In this document: positions 61,701 to 64,000 of the stretch, piece by piece
Layout of the letters: every line of letters begins with the position of its first letter
Numbering within the stretch: the stretch's first letter is position 1
Origin: Symbiodinium natans
Taxonomy: Eukaryota > Sar > Dinophyceae > Suessiales > Symbiodiniaceae
DNA: 64,000 bases
NCBI GenBank assembly: GCA_905221605.1
Contig: CAJNDS010002468.1
Coordinates: forward strand, 593,501-657,500
Direction of reading: 5' to 3'
Translations under genes and position numbers: made by a program
Notes under the pieces: generated by a model
What the model was told of the DNA's origin: nothing
Databases searched by the model: none
The model's input: only the letters and a program-made list of their open reading frames with translations

Positions 61701-63712
61701 AGGGTTTAGGGATGTTTAGGGCCTTGGAGCAACTCCGAAGCCCCCAAACAACTCGGGTTTTGGGGTTAAGGTTGAGGGCTTAGGAACCTTCAGCCCTGAA
61801 CCTTAACACGTAGAACCCTAATACCTAAGACCCTAGTCCATAAACCTGAAACCCTGAACCTCAAAGCTTCATCCCTAAACCCTAAAACCTTCATCCCTAA
61901 ACTTGAAGCCCCAAACCCGAAACTTCATCCCTAAGCCCCAAACCTGAACCCCTACACCTTAGCCCCTAAACCGGAAAGCTTAATCCCTAAGCCCAAAGCC
62001 TTCAACCTTCACCCGTTGAAGCCCTGAACCTTCATCCCTAAACCGCACCCTCAAGTGACCCCCCCCCCCCCCCCCCCCCCCCCCCCCGCCCCCTTCCCCC
62101 CCCTCCCCCCCTAGGTGGCTGCTGGCTTTGGCTTTTCTGGAAGACAGCCTCGAGAGAAGCCTCGAGCGCAATGTGACGCTCGGGCTGCTGATTATGTGAA
62201 AGCGGTTCAGGGTTTAGGGTTTAGGCGTGGCCTAAACACTAAACCCTAAACCCCATATACTAAACCCTACACCGTCACCCTTAAACCCTAGGCTTTGAGG
62301 GTTTCAGGGTTTCAAGGTTCAGGGTTTAGGGTTTAGTAGGGTGAAGTAGATTCAGTGTTTAGGGTTTGGGGTCTCGGGTTGGGCTTACAGTTATAAGTAG
62401 AGGGTTTTGTTGGTCTTCTGTGGCTTGGTGTAGAGTCATAGTCATCCGGATCCAAACCCCTCAGCCCTATACCGCAGACAAGAAACCGAACCGACCCCGA
62501 ATGCAATTTGTGGAGTATACGGGCATTTCTCAAAGAAAGCACCCGGTCTACATCTATGTCCTAAATGTACTAAGAAGCTTTTGAAAAGAGCCCCACAAGA
62601 CAACAGGTGCCCTGTTTGGAAGCCCCATAGTCCCCTAAGCAGGATCAGCTACAGCTCTGCCATAAGCGCTTTGGAACGATCCAGCGAGTGGACGGCAGCA
62701 TTGTGGCGGCCTTGACGCAAGGGGTTGAGGTTTAGGGCACCCAAAACCCTAAGCCCTATAGAAAAAACCCTACACCGAAGACTTAGGTACAGCTATATGA
62801 CATGTTCGTGTTTTTCGTTGCCTGGAGAGAGAAAAAGAGAGAGAGAGAGAGGGGGTGGATGCCAAACACTCTTTCGAATTAGAAATATTCTTTTGGATTA
62901 TGTGCGGAGCTCTGTTATTCATTTCAGTCATTCTGTTGCCTACTAAGCAAGCAATCTTCCATGAGCTTTATTAGGATCTCTTTGGGTGATTCAGGTGCAG
63001 AGGCTCGGGGCGTAGACGGGTTTAGGGCTCAACTTCTCACAACGCCAGCTTGCCTCTTGTGTTGGGTTTTAGGCTTGAGGGTTTAGGGTTTAGGGTCTAG
63101 GGGTTTAGAGTTTAGGGCTTAGGGTTTTGGTTTCGGCTGAACTCCCTAAGCATGGGAGCCTACCCCCTGAGCTGAGTTAGGGGCCTTGCCTCAAGCCAAA
63201 ACCCTGAACTCTAAGAGGATTCGGGTTTATGATTTAGGGCTTAAGGTATAGGTCTACAAGGTTTCCATGTCGATAGGTCGAAAGTCATCCTGATCCCCTT
63301 GCCTGCAACCCTCCCCACTCAACCTCCTGCGGCCTCGCAAGCTCCACTGCGCCCCTAGAGCCCGGCACCCAAAACTCTGGAAATCCTGATTAAGGAGATA
63401 AGGGGGAACATCCCTAAACCCTAAACCCTAAACCCTGAACCCTGAACCCTAAACCCCATAAGCCCGAAGGCCCTAGACTCCTAGATGTCAAGCCCCGAGC
63501 CTAAACCCTGAAACCCTCATGACCCCTAAGCCACGTCGAGTTTGAGCCCAACGTCGCAGCTAGCTCCCTAAACCCCAAACCCTAAACCCTAAACCCCAAA
63601 CCCTAAACCCTGAACCCTGAACCCTGAACCCTAAACCCTAAACCCCTTCCCGCGAGGTTGCTTGCAGACTGCACCGCCGTGCGACTGAAGGCAGATGTGA
63701 TCCTGCCCCCTG
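58755..63712 (+). CDS. Pentatricopeptide-repeat (PPR) protein in very short exons (partial)
   Basis: Exons: 58755-58859 (TAAIGAAAWSGALDLLLG), 59826-59955 (LAGLELSHLQADVFAYNAAL, GACTKGRAWAQALLLLASWL, AES), 60810-60859 (DIITYNTLLSACAGGS), 62115-62174 (WLLALAFLEDSLERSLERNV) and 62643-62713 (ISYSSAISALERSSEWTAAL). The joins are in phase: LLLG|LAGL, LAES|DIITYN, GGSQ|WLLAL, ERNV|ISYSS. Repeats are spaced 32-36 residues (DVFAYN, DIITYN, NVISYS), as in PPR tracts. Possible later exons: 63531-63560 (VEFEPNV) and 63657-63712 (LLADCTAVRLKADVI). PPR proteins bind organelle RNA sequence-specifically; the target is unknown and no targeting peptide is visible because the start is missing. Introns (58860-59825 GC-AG, 59956-60809 GA-AG, 60860-62114 GT-AG, 62175-62642 GA-AG) are far longer than the exons and filled with repeats. 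The end probably lies at or beyond the window edge. Confidence 0.75.
58873..58950. mobile_element. Family B remnant cut by a TTTAGGG tract
   Basis: ATGTAGCTATATAGTATATT then TTTAGGG units (58899-58945). Lies in the first visible PPR intron. Confidence 0.55.
59273..59429 (+). CDS. Possible exon inside the PPR intron
   Basis: EPAGPEHSGLSDVSFIGPVE, GVDHFEALGPTLHKARPEKR, GPLVQKSQGAF then TAG, 52 codons. It has no PPR features and would interrupt the PPR frame, so it may be a captured or alternative exon. Confidence 0.35.
59446..59771. mobile_element. Tc1/mariner-like MITE
   Basis: TAATCCGTTCCCCCTAATAT then TAA (59446-59468) is exactly inverted at 59749-59771. TA dinucleotides flank ATCCG/CGGAT at both ends, fitting a TA target. 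No transposase. Inside are G-runs and CCCAAAGGG-like inverted pieces. Confidence 0.8.
60060..60800. other. PPR intron 3: telomeric repeats and unique AT-richer patch
   Basis: CCCTAAA/CCCTGAA 60075-60170, TTTAGGG 60255-60330, unique 60430-60680 without a frame, CCCTAAAA variants 60685-60775. 60189-60256 (MESTAQDALDAKHLLPDAWH) is open but does not fit the PPR frame. Confidence 0.6.
61275..61440. repeat. Two minisatellites in a PPR intron
   Basis: CTCTTCTCCTCGCCCGGAA-type units (61285-61335), then about four units of CCCTGGAGTGCCCAACCCCA then GAGTGT (61338-61440). Confidence 0.85.
62061..62110. repeat. Poly-C/CCCT tract acting as polypyrimidine tract
   Basis: C27 with later interruptions, ending CCCCCCTAG at the acceptor of the PPR exon at 62115. 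Confidence 0.8.
62830..63640. other. GA microsatellite and degenerate telomeric repeat
   Basis: GAGAGA 62824-62853. 62860-63000 is unique with a short frame (SFRIRNILLDYVRSSVIHFS on a shifted frame, not convincing). TTTAGGG/CCCTAAA variants follow. 63395-63417 is a family A right-end remnant (TTAAGGAGATAAGGGGGAAC then ATCCC). Confidence 0.6.
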
Positions 63713-63719
63713 GCCATAT

Positions 63720-64000
63720 ATAGGGTTTAGGGTTTAGGGTTTAGGATTTAGGGTTTAGGGTTTAGGCTTTAATATATGGGTAGTTCTCCAAGTTGGGGTC
63801 CCTTTTGGGGGTCTTCTTTTAAGGGTGCCGTGCCAGACCCCAGGTCCTAAGATGCAACCCTACGGGCTCAAGGGTTTAGGGTTCAGAGTGGGTTTGTTTT
63901 TTGGGTTTAGGGTTTATCCTTACTTGAGGTTTTAGGTTTAGAGCTCTAACTCCTGAATCCCCCCCCCCCCCCCCCCCCAGACCCCCCACCGAGAAATGAA
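63720..64000. other. Telomeric tract, family K segment and poly-C at the window end
   Basis: TTTAGGG 63723-63772. 63781-63830 resembles family K (GGTCCCTTTTGGGGGTC), also seen at 14975-15040 and 36460-36520. C19 at 63960-63978. No gene is seen. Confidence 0.6.

Noticed and set aside
62333-62584. Plus and minus frames of about 70 codons
   Set aside because: They lie in the PPR intron, contain NPRPQTLN-type repeat strings, and do not join in phase with PPR exons.
62670-62735. Alternative frame reading CHKRFGTIQRVDGSIVAAL in the last PPR exon
   Set aside because: The overlapping frame gives YSSAISALERSSEW, which matches the PPR pattern and joins in phase.
1-64000. tRNA, rRNA or spliced-leader genes
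   Set aside because: No cloverleaf with GGTTCRA box, no rRNA core words and no dinoflagellate spliced-leader sequence were noticed by eye; a covariance-model search was not possible.

Overview
This window looks like nuclear DNA from a dinoflagellate, most likely of the Suessiales/Symbiodiniaceae type. The evidence is as follows. Genes are broken into short exons. Introns use GT, GC and GA donors. Most introns are hairpin-ended introner-like elements whose target duplication supplies the splice sites. One gene belongs to a TIR-like, multi-membrane-span family that I recall from Symbiodiniaceae proteomes. All well-recognised genes lie on the + strand. The telomere-type heptamer TTTAGGG/CCCTAAA is scattered through the whole window, in both orientations, as dozens of interstitial tracts. 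The species cannot be named from this sequence.

Layout. 1-4.2 kb: exon islands (1-94, 320-415, 891-1005, 1376-1477, 3482-3650, 4050-4187) separated by telomeric tracts and copies of hairpin families A, B and C. 4.2-15 kb: mostly telomere-derived repeat, MITEs and a few short exon-like islands. 15.15-15.56 kb: two exons of a cupin/JmjC-type protein. 15.7-18.1 kb: TIR-like membrane protein gene. 18.15-19.4 kb: small gene whose last exon is split by a Mutator-like element with 26-bp TIRs and a 9-bp TSD. 19.4-21.5 kb: degenerate telomeric and tandem repeats. 21.6-23.45 kb: complete five-exon NmrA-like NAD(P)-binding gene (about 320 aa). 24-36 kb: repeats with exon islands on both strands. 36.1-37.8 kb: RRM protein with a 45-nt exon. 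38-54 kb: repeats with many orphan exons. 54.2-56 kb: NYN-domain (PIN-like) nuclease gene. 56.5-57.9 kb: exon islands. 58.7-63.7 kb: a pentatricopeptide-repeat (PPR) gene in very short exons, continuing towards or past the window end.

The genes do not form an obvious pathway. Two (RRM, PPR) belong to RNA-binding families and the NYN gene is a probable RNase. The most interesting content is the DNA itself. At least eleven introns can be placed so that reading frame is restored, and nearly all of them begin and end at a short direct repeat. In at least three places a telomeric tract is bracketed by a 16-22 bp duplication of the host sequence, as if the tract was inserted at a staggered break. 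Exon assignments were made by eye from frame, family resemblance and splice-site logic. The many single 'exon islands' are low-confidence calls.
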